From Thermus antranikianii DSM 12462 (GTDB lineage: Bacteria > Deinococcota > Deinococci > Deinococcales > Thermaceae): a stretch of DNA of 47,355 bases. How positions within the stretch are numbered: the stretch's first letter is position 1; every line of letters begins with the position of its first letter. The notes beneath the pieces are model-generated. The model saw only the letters and a program-made list of their open reading frames with translations, was not told where the DNA came from and did no database searches. Below are positions 1-6,865 of the stretch, in pieces. Both the position numbers and the translations under genes were made by a program. The stretch lies in assembly GCF_000423905.1 (NCBI RefSeq), contig NZ_AUIW01000014.1, forward strand, positions 1 through 47,355. The letters are read 5' to 3'.

Positions 1-309
1 ATCCGAGCGGTACAGGTGGATGGGGGTAGCGAGTTCATGGCGGAGTTTGAGGTAGCGTGCCAAGGCCTGGGCATCGCTCTTTTTGTGCTGCCTCCCCGGA
101 GTCCTAGGCTTAACGGGCACGTGGAGCGGTTGCAACGGACTTTTAGGGAAGAGTTTTACACCCGACCCTTGCCCACGAGGGTTAGCGAGCTACAGGTGGA
201 GCTTAATGCCTACCTGGACTACTACAACCGCAGGAGACCCCACGTGGCCCTGGGTGGCCTTGCTCCCTTGGAGTTCTTGGCTAAGATACGGGAGGGGTCG
301 GTTCCCTAA
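1..309 (+). CDS. IS481-like transposase, C-terminal part (5' end outside window)
   Basis: The reading frame is open from the first base, so the gene begins upstream of the window. About 102 residues remain. They carry the end of a DDE integrase core: the second catalytic Asp in VDGGSEF near the start, the turn SPRLNGHVERLQRTF with the likely catalytic Glu in HVER, and the closing YYNRRRPHVALGGLAPLEF typical of IS481/IS3-type integrases. It would cut and join the ends of its own element. The stop lies about 28 bases before the probable element end. Family assignment rests on these motifs only; an IS3-group relative is possible. Confidence 0.8.
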   Translation: MRAVQVDGGSEFMAEFEVACQGLGIALFVLPPRSPRLNGHVERLQRTFREEFYTRPLPTRVSELQVELNAYLDYYNRRRPHVALGGLAPLEFLAKIREGSVP

Positions 310-337
310 GGTGTCTCAAATGTCGTGGCCGAGTACA
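310..337 (+). repeat. Probable right terminal inverted repeat of the IS element
   Basis: After the transposase stop, the sequence ends ...GGCCGAGTACA at 337. Read on the other strand it begins TGTACTCGGCCACGACATTT, and a TGT tip is usual for IS481-type ends. From about 338 on, the sequence resumes as coding DNA of a different gene. The left end is outside the window, so the repeat cannot be matched to its partner. The boundary is inferred. Confidence 0.45.
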
Positions 338-539
338 CCCCCTGGAAAACGTCCTTGTGGTAGAAAGCCTGGCGGACCTCAAGGGCAAGCTGGGCCAGGT
401 GATCGTCATGATCCTGGTGGTGAAGTTCTTTGAAAAGGCCTCGGCCTTCAAGCCCCAGACCTCCTTGGACTTCCTTCTCTTCGCCGGCGGGGTGGCCCTT
501 CTGGCCTCCGCCCTGTGGTTGGCCAAGGCCAGAGAGTAA
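338..539 (+). pseudogene. 3' remnant of a YqhA-type (UPF0114) membrane protein gene
   Basis: A frame open from the IS side (reading LENVLVVESLADLKGKL) runs to a TAA at 537-539. It looks like the C-terminal third of a YqhA/UPF0114 inner-membrane protein: a short amphipathic segment, a hydrophobic stretch GQVIVMILVVKFF, then a final transmembrane helix FLLFAGGVALLASALWL. The first in-frame start (GTG 357) would give only 60 residues without the upstream helices of the family. The IS has most likely cut the gene off from its 5' part. A small independent membrane peptide is the less likely alternative. Confidence 0.5.
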
Positions 540-1225
540 GGGACTTGCTGGTCTACCTGGACCAAAACCACGCAAGCCGCATGGCCAAGCACCGCCTGGG
601 CCAGCGGGGGCACGAGGCCTTCGGCGAGCTCTACCTGGCCCTGAAGGGCCGGGTCCTGGCCCCTCCAAGCCCCTTCCACGTCCTGGAAACCCTCTTCCCC
701 ATCCGAGGTCCCGAGGAAAAGGCAGGCTACCTGCTACCCGCCTTGCAGGACCTCTTCTCCGAGCTTTCCCAGGGGTACTGGGTGCGCCCCTGGCAGGAGG
801 TGGCCGTGCGCCAGAAGAGGGGGCTTTCCCGGGAGGACTTCCTCTGGCGCGGGGGTAGCTGGGAGGCCCCCGCAGACCTCTCCCCCTTCCAGGGCCTGCC
901 CGAGGCCTTGAGGGGCCTGCCCTACCGGGAGGCCCTCGAGGCTGCCCTTCAGGAGATCAAAGGGCGCACCGGGCTCAAGGAGGTGCCCTTCGTACGCCTT
1001 TTGGCCGAGCTTCTCGCCCGCATGGCCTCGGACCTAAACCGCAAGCCCCGCCCTTCCGACCTTTTGGATGCGGTCATGGCCGCCACCGTCTACCCCTACG
1101 TGGACCTCCTCCTCACCGACCGCTACCTGCGGGGCCTTTTGCCGGGGAAAAGCGTGGGGGGTAGGCGAAAGGAAGTGGAGGCCCTAGTCCAAAGGTTCCG
1201 GGAAGGGGTAGACTCCTTGCCGTGA
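515..1225 (+). CDS. Hypothetical protein, possible PIN-like fold
   Basis: About 236 residues, family not recognised. The N-terminus contains YLDQNHASRMAKH, an acidic position after a hydrophobic strand, and the C-terminal third contains YVDLLLTDRYLRGLL; acidic residues after hydrophobic strands at both ends recall PIN-like nucleases. This is fold-level guesswork. The GTG at 515 overlaps the upstream remnant by 25 bases. A TTG at 545, just after that gene's TAA, is an alternative start; neither has a convincing ribosome site. The 3' end overlaps the mqnE GTG by four bases, so the gene is probably co-transcribed with menaquinone synthesis. No link to that pathway is visible in the sequence. Confidence 0.6.
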   Translation: MVGQGQRVRDLLVYLDQNHASRMAKHRLGQRGHEAFGELYLALKGRVLAPPSPFHVLETLFPIRGPEEKAGYLLPALQDLFSELSQGYWVRPWQEVAVRQKRGLSREDFLWRGGSWEAPADLSPFQGLPEALRGLPYREALEAALQEIKGRTGLKEVPFVRLLAELLARMASDLNRKPRPSDLLDAVMAATVYPYVDLLLTDRYLRGLLPGKSVGGRRKEVEALVQRFREGVDSLP

Positions 1226-2400
1226 AGGGCATCCGGGACCCCAAGCTCTGGCCCATCGCCGAAAAGGTAGAGGCCGGCGAACGCCTCACCTTTGCGGAAG
1301 GACTTATTCTCTACCAAACCCGGGATCTCCCAGGCCTCATGCGCCTAGCCAACCGGGTGCGGGAGAAGAAGCACGGGCACAAGACCTACTTCGTCCACTC
1401 CATTCGCGTTTCCCAGACCAACATTTGCTATGTGGGTTGCACCTTCTGCGCCTTCCAAAGAAAGTTCGGGGAGGAGGGGGCCTGGGACTGGGACGTGGAA
1501 GAGGTGGTGGCCTGGGTAAGGGAGCGGTACCAACCAGGCCTCACGGAAATCCACCTGACAGCGGGCCACCACCCCAAAAGGCCCTTTTCCTACTACCTGG
1601 ACCTGGTGCGGGCCCTAAAAGCGAGCTTCCCTGGGGTCCAGGTAAAAGCCTGGACGGCGGCGGAAATCCACCACTTCTCCAAGATCGCCCGCCTCCCCTA
1701 CAGGGAGGTGCTCCAGGCCCTTAAGGAGGCGGGACTGGACGCCATGCCAGGGGGCGGGGCGGAGATCTTTGCCGAAAGGGTGCGCAAGGAGATCGCTCGG
1801 GCCAAGGTTTCCGCAGAGGGGTGGCTGGAAATTCATCGGACCGCCCACGAACTCGGCATCCCCACCAACGCCACCATGCTCTACGGGCACATAGAGACCC
1901 TCGAGGAGCGCCTGGACCACATGGACCGCCTGCGAAAGCTCCAGGACGAAACCGGGGGGTTCATGAGCTTCATCCCCCTGGCCTTCCAGCCGGACGGCAA
2001 CCTGCTGGCCAAGAAACTTGGCAAGCGGGAGTTCACCACCGGACTGGACGACCTCCGCAACCTGGCCGTGGCCCGGCTTTATCTGGACAACATCCCTCAC
2101 ATCAAGGGGTACTGGGCCACCCTGACCCCGGAGCTGGCCCAGGTTTCCTTGGACTGGGGGGTAACGGACATCGACGGCACCCTGATCGAGGAGCGCATCG
2201 TCCACATGGCGGGAAGCCCCACCCCTAAAGGGCTATCCAAGAGGGAGCTTGCGGAGATCATCCGCAAAGCGGGGCGGATCCCTGTGGAGCGGGACGCCCT
2301 TTACCGGGAGATCCGGGTCTGGGATGGCCCGGAGGTTCCCTTGGGGGAGGAGGGCCCCAAAGCGGTTCACTTGGGGGAGGGGGGCCCCAAAGAAGCCTGA
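1222..2400 (+). CDS. mqnE: Aminofutalosine synthase (radical SAM)
   Basis: MqnE joins 3-[(1-carboxyvinyl)oxy]benzoate to SAM to make aminofutalosine in the futalosine menaquinone pathway. The radical SAM cluster motif CxxxCxxC is at residues 69-76 (NICYVGCTFCAF), and the surrounding SIRVSQTN and later MPGGGAEIF segments are typical of MqnE/MqnC. Length 392 is slightly above family size because of a C-terminal tail built from a 30-base tandem repeat at 2340-2392. The start GTG overlaps the previous stop and the stop TGA overlaps the mqnA ATG, so this is a tight operon. MqnC is close in family, but the immediate mqnA neighbour and the motif context favour MqnE. Confidence 0.93.
   Translation: MKGIRDPKLWPIAEKVEAGERLTFAEGLILYQTRDLPGLMRLANRVREKKHGHKTYFVHSIRVSQTNICYVGCTFCAFQRKFGEEGAWDWDVEEVVAWVRERYQPGLTEIHLTAGHHPKRPFSYYLDLVRALKASFPGVQVKAWTAAEIHHFSKIARLPYREVLQALKEAGLDAMPGGGAEIFAERVRKEIARAKVSAEGWLEIHRTAHELGIPTNATMLYGHIETLEERLDHMDRLRKLQDETGGFMSFIPLAFQPDGNLLAKKLGKREFTTGLDDLRNLAVARLYLDNIPHIKGYWATLTPELAQVSLDWGVTDIDGTLIEERIVHMAGSPTPKGLSKRELAEIIRKAGRIPVERDALYREIRVWDGPEVPLGEEGPKAVHLGEGGPKEA
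2340..2392 (+). repeat. 30-base tandem repeat in the 3' end of mqnE
   Basis: TTGGGGGAGGAGGGCCCC at 2341 recurs as TTGGGGGAGGGGGGCCCC at 2371, exactly 30 bases later, with 21 of 22 core bases identical including the trailing AAAG. It encodes LGEEGPKAVH then LGEGGPKEA. Each unit is also an imperfect inverted repeat (TTGGGG with CCCCAA). Confidence 0.9.
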
Positions 2401-3212
2401 TGGTCTACTCTTTAGGGGTTCCCCTCTACGCCAACACCGCCCCCCTTTACCATTTCCTGGAGGCCAACGGCTGGATCCTCCGCTACGGGGTCCCCTCGGA
2501 GCTCAACCGCATGGTCCTCTCGGGGGAGGTGGGGCTTTCCCTGGTTTCCAGCTACTTCTACCTGGCGCACCAGGAGGAGCTCGGGCTTCTTCCCGACTTC
2601 TCCGTGGCCGTCCTGGGGAGGGTGTATTCCGTGAACCTGTTCCATAAGGGAAGGCTTGCAGACCTAAGGCGGATCGCCCTCACCACGGAGAGCGCCACCA
2701 GCGTGGAGCTCCTAAAGCTCCTCTTAAGGGAACGGGGGGTCTTCCCCCAGTACGAGAACCGGGAAGGAGGGCTCGAGCTCCTTGACGAATACGACGGGGT
2801 CCTGCTGATCGGCGACAAGGCCATAAGGACCTACGCTAGCCTTCTAGACCGCTTCCCCGAAACCCCCCACGCCCTTCCCACCCGCTTCGGGGAGGTGGAG
2901 GTGGTGGACCTCTCCATGCTCTGGTTTGAGCGCACCCATCTTCCCTTCGTCTTCGCCGTCTGGGCCTACCGCAAGGCAAACCCTCCCCCCCTGGAGTTGG
3001 TGCGGGCCCTAAGGAGGGCCCGGCGCCAGGGGCTTGCCCGGCTCGGGGAGGTGGCCGCGGCCGAGGCCCGGCGGCTTGGCCTCCACCCAGCTTTGGTGGA
3101 GCACTACCTCTGGAACTTCCGCTACCACCTGGAGGAGCCCGACCGCCTGGGCCTACAGGCCTTTGCCCAAGCCCTGGGCCTCACCTTCTCCCCCAGCTAC
3201 TACCCGGGATGA
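2400..3212 (+). CDS. mqnA: Chorismate dehydratase MqnA
   Basis: MqnA dehydrates chorismate to 3-[(1-carboxyvinyl)oxy]benzoate, the substrate of the enzyme encoded just upstream. The 270-residue protein has the expected two-lobed periplasmic-binding-protein-like layout: YANTAPLYHFL at the N-terminus, the SSYFYLAHQEELGLLPDF segment, LTTESATSVELLKLLL in the middle and LIGDKAI then DLSMLWFERTHLPFVFAVW toward the end. ATG overlaps the mqnE TGA (TGATG), so translation is probably coupled. Together mqnE and mqnA supply two successive steps; the remaining futalosine genes are not in the window. Menaquinone would serve the polysulfide reductase encoded further on. Confidence 0.93.
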   Translation: MVYSLGVPLYANTAPLYHFLEANGWILRYGVPSELNRMVLSGEVGLSLVSSYFYLAHQEELGLLPDFSVAVLGRVYSVNLFHKGRLADLRRIALTTESATSVELLKLLLRERGVFPQYENREGGLELLDEYDGVLLIGDKAIRTYASLLDRFPETPHALPTRFGEVEVVDLSMLWFERTHLPFVFAVWAYRKANPPPLELVRALRRARRQGLARLGEVAAAEARRLGLHPALVEHYLWNFRYHLEEPDRLGLQAFAQALGLTFSPSYYPG

Positions 3213-3215
3213 TGC

Positions 3216-3244
3216 TTGACAGATTATAGCGCTATGGATACTAT
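3216..3244 (+). promoter_or_regulatory. SigA-type promoter of the yceI operon
   Basis: TTGACA at 3216-3221, 17-base spacer, TACTAT at 3239-3244. The expected start site is near 3251. This is one of the best matches to the housekeeping consensus in the window. Confidence 0.8.
3226..3235. promoter_or_regulatory. Palindrome in the promoter spacer, possible operator
   Basis: ATAGCGCTAT is a perfect 10-base palindrome lying between the -35 and -10 boxes, where a bound repressor would block RNA polymerase. No regulator gene lies beside it, so the binding protein is unknown. Confidence 0.4.
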
Positions 3245-3247
3245 ACC

Positions 3248-3270
3248 CTTGGGCCTCGAGCCCAAGGAGG
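3248..3270 (+). promoter_or_regulatory. 5' UTR hairpin overlapping the yceI ribosome site
   Basis: CTTGGGC (3248-3254) pairs with GCCCAAG (3260-3266) around a 5-base loop. The right arm takes the first three bases of the AAGGAGG Shine-Dalgarno (3264-3270), so the stem could mask it. The predicted start site falls inside the left arm, which may weaken the stem. Confidence 0.4.
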
Positions 3271-3277
3271 TTCAGAA

Positions 3278-3814
3278 ATGCGTTGGAACTTAGATCCAAC
3301 CCACACCAGCATCGAGTTCGCCGTGCGCCACATGATGATCGCCACGGTTAAAGGCACCCTGAACCTTAAAGAGGGCTTTGTGGAAACCGACGAGGCGGGG
3401 AGGCCCCTCCGGGTGGAGGCGCGCCTGGATGCCAAGAGCATCCACACCGGCGTGCCGGACCGGGACAACCATCTCCGCTCTCCCGACTTCCTGGATGCGG
3501 AGAACTTCCCGGAGATCCTGTTTAAGAGCGAGCGGATCACCCCCCTAGGGGAGGGGAAGTACCGGGTGGAGGGAGAGGTGACCATCCGGGGTGTCACCCA
3601 GCCCCTTTCCCTCGAGGTGGAAACCTATGGCCCCGCCAAGGACCCCTGGGGCAACGAACGCGTGGCCGCCCACTTCGAGGGCAAGCTGAACCGCAAGGAC
3701 TTCGGCCTCACCTGGAACGTGCCCCTGGAGCTGGGCGGGGTCCTGGTGGGCGAGGAGGTGCGGTTCAGCGTGGACACCGAGGCGGTGAAGGCCAAGGAGG
3801 CGGTGGCCCAGTAA
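3278..3814 (+). CDS. YceI-family lipid-binding protein
   Basis: A 178-residue YceI-fold beta-barrel (lipocalin-like), a family that binds polyisoprenoids in the Thermus homologue. Family marks are the opening [19 protein letters not shown], the [19 protein letters not shown] segment, [10 protein letters not shown], the [16 protein letters not shown] strand pair and [10 protein letters not shown] near the end. No signal peptide is visible, so it is probably cytoplasmic, as some YceI members are. The start has AAGGAGG seven bases upstream and its own promoter. The stop overlaps the ATG of the VOC gene by one base. The physiological ligand here cannot be read from sequence. Confidence 0.93.
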   Translation: MRWNLDPTHTSIEFAVRHMMIATVKGTLNLKEGFVETDEAGRPLRVEARLDAKSIHTGVPDRDNHLRSPDFLDAENFPEILFKSERITPLGEGKYRVEGEVTIRGVTQPLSLEVETYGPAKDPWGNERVAAHFEGKLNRKDFGLTWNVPLELGGVLVGEEVRFSVDTEAVKAKEAVAQ

Positions 3815-4593
3815 TGGCTTTTCCCAGGCGGCTTTCCTCCCTGAGCCTAAGGGTGCGGGACCTGGAAGCCGCCTTGGCCTTTTACCGGGACCTTCTGGGC
3901 CTAAAGGTGGAAGCGGACCCACCCCGCTATCGGCTATTCCCTGAGGGGGAGGGGTTTCATCTGGAGATCCTCCACGACCCCCAGGCCCTCCCAAGGCCCT
4001 ACCCCTCGGTGGGCCTCTACCACTTCGCCCTCCTCCTCCCCGACCGGAAGGCCCTGGCGCGGGTGGCCTGGAAGCTCCTAAAGGCCCCGGTCCACTTTGA
4101 GGGCGCGGCGGACCACGGCGTTTCCGAGGCCCTGTACTTCCGCGACCCTGAGGGGAATGGCCTCGAGATCTACCGGGACCGGCCCGAAGGGGAGTGGCCC
4201 AAAGGACCCTTGATGTTCACCGCCCCATTAAACTTGGAAAGGCTTCTTTCCGAGACTCCAAGCCCCGGCCCCCTTCCCCCCGAGACCCTCCTCGGCCACC
4301 TGCACCTCCACGTGGAAAGCCTCGAGGAAGCCGAAGCCTTCTTTGCGGGGGAACTGGGCATGGAGGTCACCTTGCGCACCTACCCTGGAGCCCTCTTCTT
4401 CGCCTGGGATGGCTACCACCACCACGTGGGGGCCAACATCTGGGCGGGAAGGCGGAAAGCTCCCCCAGAGGCCACCGGGCTTCTGGGCTACACCCTCCTG
4501 GACCCCTGGGGCCGGGAGATGGCCCTCAGGGATCCCACAGGGGTAGAGGTACGGCTTTCAGATCCAGGGCCCAAGGCCCCTGCATCCTCTTGA
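3814..4593 (+). CDS. VOC-family protein, CatE-like two-domain dioxygenase/glyoxalase
   Basis: 259 residues with two vicinal-oxygen-chelate domains. The first opens LSLRVRDLEAALAFYRDLLG and has LYHFALLLP and YFRDPEGNGLEIYRD; the second opens LGHLHLHVESLEEAEAFF and has GYHHHVGANIW. Candidate metal ligands are the His in LYHFA or LHLHV and the Glu in GLEIYRD. This layout matches Bacillus CatE-type proteins annotated as catechol 2,3-dioxygenase or glyoxalase, but the substrate cannot be assigned. It shares the yceI promoter, with an overlapping start (TAATG), and ends right at the promoter for the aroF leader. Confidence 0.85.
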   Translation: MAFPRRLSSLSLRVRDLEAALAFYRDLLGLKVEADPPRYRLFPEGEGFHLEILHDPQALPRPYPSVGLYHFALLLPDRKALARVAWKLLKAPVHFEGAADHGVSEALYFRDPEGNGLEIYRDRPEGEWPKGPLMFTAPLNLERLLSETPSPGPLPPETLLGHLHLHVESLEEAEAFFAGELGMEVTLRTYPGALFFAWDGYHHHVGANIWAGRRKAPPEATGLLGYTLLDPWGREMALRDPTGVEVRLSDPGPKAPASS

Positions 4594-4618
4594 CAGGAGC
4601 TTCCACCTTAACTAAGCT
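4590..4618 (+). promoter_or_regulatory. Promoter of the aroF leader and operon
   Basis: TTGACA at 4590-4595, 17-base spacer, TAAGCT at 4613-4618. The start site should be near 4625, only about four bases before the leader-peptide ATG. The -35 overlaps the 3' end of the VOC gene. Confidence 0.8.
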
Positions 4619-4627
4619 GAGGGGCAA

Positions 4628-4719
4628 TATGCGGACCTTGGGGCGCTACTTCGGCTTTTATTATCCCGCCGGGGGCGCCCTGCGGTCCGCATAAGGTTTT
4701 TCCGCAAGAGGGCGCCCCC
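4628..4719 (+). promoter_or_regulatory. Attenuator: pause and antiterminator hairpins
   Basis: Segment 1 (TATGCGGACC 4628-4637 plus GGGCGC 4641-4646) pairs with segment 2 (GCGCCC 4675-4680 plus GGTCCGCATA 4684-4693). Segment 2, read as GGGGGCGCCC (4671-4680) plus TGCGG (4681-4685), can instead pair with segment 3 (CCGCA 4702-4706 plus GGGCGCCCCC 4710-4719). Segment 3 is also the left arm of the terminator. Stalling at the Tyr/Phe codons frees segment 2 and favours read-through; finishing the peptide covers segment 2 and lets the terminator form. Confidence 0.75.
4629..4694 (+). CDS. Aromatic leader peptide of the aroF-tyrA operon
   Basis: A 21-codon ORF (ATG 4629, TAA 4692) starts MRTLG and continues RYFGFYY, five Tyr/Phe codons within seven: TAC, TTC, TTT, TAT and TAT at 4647-4664. 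The phenylalanine and tyrosine codons include TTT and TAT, which the surrounding GC-rich genes rarely use. It sits between a strong promoter and a terminator-like hairpin ahead of DAHP synthase, the position of a classical attenuation leader. The ATG would be almost at the 5' end of the mRNA, so translation may start in leaderless fashion. A ribosome stalled for charged tRNA-Tyr or tRNA-Phe would sit on the left arm of the first hairpin. Confidence 0.8.
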   Translation: MRTLGRYFGFYYPAGGALRSA

Positions 4720-4743
4720 AAAAAGGGGGCGCCCAAAGCTTTT
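4710..4743 (+). terminator. Attenuator terminator hairpin before aroF
   Basis: GGGCGCCCCC (4710-4719), loop AAAAA, GGGGGCGCCC (4725-4734), then AAAGCTTTT. The stem is a perfect 10 base pairs. The T-run is short and offset by AAAGC, so termination may be partial. Confidence 0.65.
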
Positions 4744-4754
4744 AGGAGGCCAAG

Positions 4755-5789
4755 ATGCTGATCGTGATGAAGCGGGGACACACGGAAGCGGAGCTGGATG
4801 AGGTCATCCGGGAGATCGAGAAGGTGGGGTACCGGCCTCATGTTTCCCGGGGGGTGGAAACCACCCTGGTGGGGGCCATTGGCCGGGGGCCCACGCCGGA
4901 GCTGATGGAGCACTTCCGCGCCCTTCCCGGGGTGGCGGACGTCATTCCCATCTCCAAGCCCTACAAACTGGCGAGCCTCGAGGTCCAGCCCTTCCCCACC
5001 ATCCTGGAATTCCCCACGGGAAAGACGGGAGGTAACCACGTCCTCATCGCCGCGGGTCCCTGCGGGGTGGAGTCCCGGGAGCAAACCCTCAGGGCCGCCC
5101 GGTACGTGAAGGCCCATGGGGCGGCCATGCTCCGGGGCGGGGCCTTTAAGCCCAGGACCAGCCCCTATGCCTTCCAGGGCCTGGGGGTGGAGGGCTTAAA
5201 GATCCTGGCGGAGGCCCGGCGGGAAACCGGGCTTCCCGTGGTCACCGAGGTGCTATCCCCAGACCAGGTGGAACTGGTGGCGGAGTACGCCGACGTCCTA
5301 CAGATCGGGGCCCGCAACGCCCAGAACTTCCCCCTCCTTCAGGCGGTGGGCGAGGTGGGGAAGCCCGTCCTCCTCAAGCGGGGCATGAGCATGACCCTGG
5401 AAGAGTTTCTGATGAGCGCGGAGTACATCCTCTCCCGAGGCAACATGAAGGTCATCCTGGTGGAACGGGGCATCCGCACCTTTGAGAAGGCTACCCGCTA
5501 TACCCTGGATGTGGCGGCAGTTCCCGTGCTCAAGAGTTCCACCCACCTTCCCGTCTGGGTGGATCCCTCCCACCCTGCAGGCCGGCGGGAATGGGTCATT
5601 CCCTTGGCCCTGGCGGGGTTGGCCGCCGGGGCAGACGGCCTCATCGTGGAAACCCACCCCGAGCCCGAAAAGGCCCTCTCCGATGCGGCCCAGCAGCTCC
5701 ACGAGCACGAGTTCGCTGAGCTGATGGCCAAGGCCCGGCGACTGGTAGAGGCCCTGGGCAAGACCCTTTCCACACCGGTTCTGGGATGA
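4755..5789 (+). CDS. aroF: 3-deoxy-7-phosphoheptulonate (DAHP) synthase
   Basis: First enzyme of the shikimate pathway, condensing phosphoenolpyruvate with erythrose 4-phosphate. The 344-residue type I-beta protein has an N-terminal ferredoxin/ACT-like regulatory domain (about residues 1-70, [18 protein letters not shown]) as in Thermotoga DAHP synthase, where Tyr and Phe inhibit. The barrel follows with AAGPCGVES (metal Cys at about 103), [24 protein letters not shown] and [15 protein letters not shown] lies seven bases before the ATG. The ATG follows the attenuator, so the operon appears controlled twice: by charged aromatic tRNA at the RNA level and by product binding to the N-domain. The TGA overlaps the tyrA ATG. 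Confidence 0.95.
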   Translation: MLIVMKRGHTEAELDEVIREIEKVGYRPHVSRGVETTLVGAIGRGPTPELMEHFRALPGVADVIPISKPYKLASLEVQPFPTILEFPTGKTGGNHVLIAAGPCGVESREQTLRAARYVKAHGAAMLRGGAFKPRTSPYAFQGLGVEGLKILAEARRETGLPVVTEVLSPDQVELVAEYADVLQIGARNAQNFPLLQAVGEVGKPVLLKRGMSMTLEEFLMSAEYILSRGNMKVILVERGIRTFEKATRYTLDVAAVPVLKSSTHLPVWVDPSHPAGRREWVIPLALAGLAAGADGLIVETHPEPEKALSDAAQQLHEHEFAELMAKARRLVEALGKTLSTPVLG

Positions 5790-6865
5790 AGCCGCTTTTT
5801 ACCAAGGTGGGCATCTTTGGCGTGGGGCTTCTGGGCGGGAGCGTGGCCCTGGGGCTGAAGGAGCGCTTCCTGGCTGAGGAGATCCACGCCTACGACCAGG
5901 ATCCCGAGGCCCTGGAAAAGGCCCTTTTCCTGGGGGTAGCGGACCGGGTGCATCCTGCCTTGGGACCCTGGGTAGGGGAGCTTCAGCTCGGCATCCTGGC
6001 CGCCCCTGTGGGGGCCCTGGTGGAGTTGGGGAAAGCCCTAGCCCCCTTCGCCAGCCCGGAAAGCCTCTGGACCGATGTGGGCAGCGTCAAGGCCAAGGTG
6101 GTGGGGACCCTGGAAGGCCTCCTCCCCCACTTCCTGGGGGGCCATCCCATGGCGGGAAGCGAGCGGGCTGGGGTAGAGAACGCCCACGCCGGCCTGCTAC
6201 AAAACGCCATCTGGGTCCTAACCCCTACCTCACGAACCAGCCCCCAGGCAAAGGAGGGGATCCGGAAACTGGTGGAGGCCCTGGGGGCCTACCCCTTGGA
6301 AACAACCCCGGAGCTGCACGACAAGTTGGTGGCCCGCATCTCCCACCTGCCCTACCTTCTGGCGGTGGCCCTGAACCAAATGGTGGCCCACAGCCCCCAT
6401 CGGGACCTCCTGATGTTCTTGGCGGCCGGGGGCTTCCGCGACCTCACCCGGGTGGCCTCGGGGTCCCCCAGGATGAGCCGGGACATGGTGGTGGAGAACA
6501 AGGAAGCCCTCAAGGAAGCCATAGAGGAGCTAAGGGGGGTCCTTTGGGAACTGGAGGAGCTTTTGGACGAACCCGAGGCCCTTCTGCGGGTGGCGGAGGA
6601 AGCCAAGCGCACCCGGGATAGCCTCCCCATCGTGCGCCGGAGCCTCCTTCCCGAGATGCACGACCTGGTGGTCCAGGTGCCGGACCGCCCGGGCCAGATC
6701 GCCCGGATCGCCACCGCTTTGGGGGAGGCCGGGGTCAACATCAAGGACATCGAGGTCCTCACCATCCGGGAGGAAGCCGGAGCCATCCGCTTGGGCTTCG
6801 CCAGCCGGGAGGAACGGGAAAGGGCCCGGGAGGTGCTGGCTCAGGCAGGGTACCGCCTGCCCTAA
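5786..6865 (+). CDS. tyrA: Prephenate dehydrogenase with C-terminal ACT domain
   Basis: Converts prephenate to 4-hydroxyphenylpyruvate with NAD(P), the tyrosine branch. The Rossmann motif GVGLLGGS is at residues 12-19, and GGHPMAGSE near residue 120 carries the conserved active-site His. LMFLAAGGFRDLTRVASGSP is a family signature. An ACT domain begins around residue 290 (VVQVPDRPGQIARIATALGE), consistent with feedback by tyrosine. It overlaps aroF by four bases (ATGA) and therefore shares its attenuator. The stop overlaps the stop of the convergent diguanylate cyclase gene by four bases, with no separate terminator seen. Confidence 0.95.
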   Translation: MKPLFTKVGIFGVGLLGGSVALGLKERFLAEEIHAYDQDPEALEKALFLGVADRVHPALGPWVGELQLGILAAPVGALVELGKALAPFASPESLWTDVGSVKAKVVGTLEGLLPHFLGGHPMAGSERAGVENAHAGLLQNAIWVLTPTSRTSPQAKEGIRKLVEALGAYPLETTPELHDKLVARISHLPYLLAVALNQMVAHSPHRDLLMFLAAGGFRDLTRVASGSPRMSRDMVVENKEALKEAIEELRGVLWELEELLDEPEALLRVAEEAKRTRDSLPIVRRSLLPEMHDLVVQVPDRPGQIARIATALGEAGVNIKDIEVLTIREEAGAIRLGFASREERERAREVLAQAGYRLP

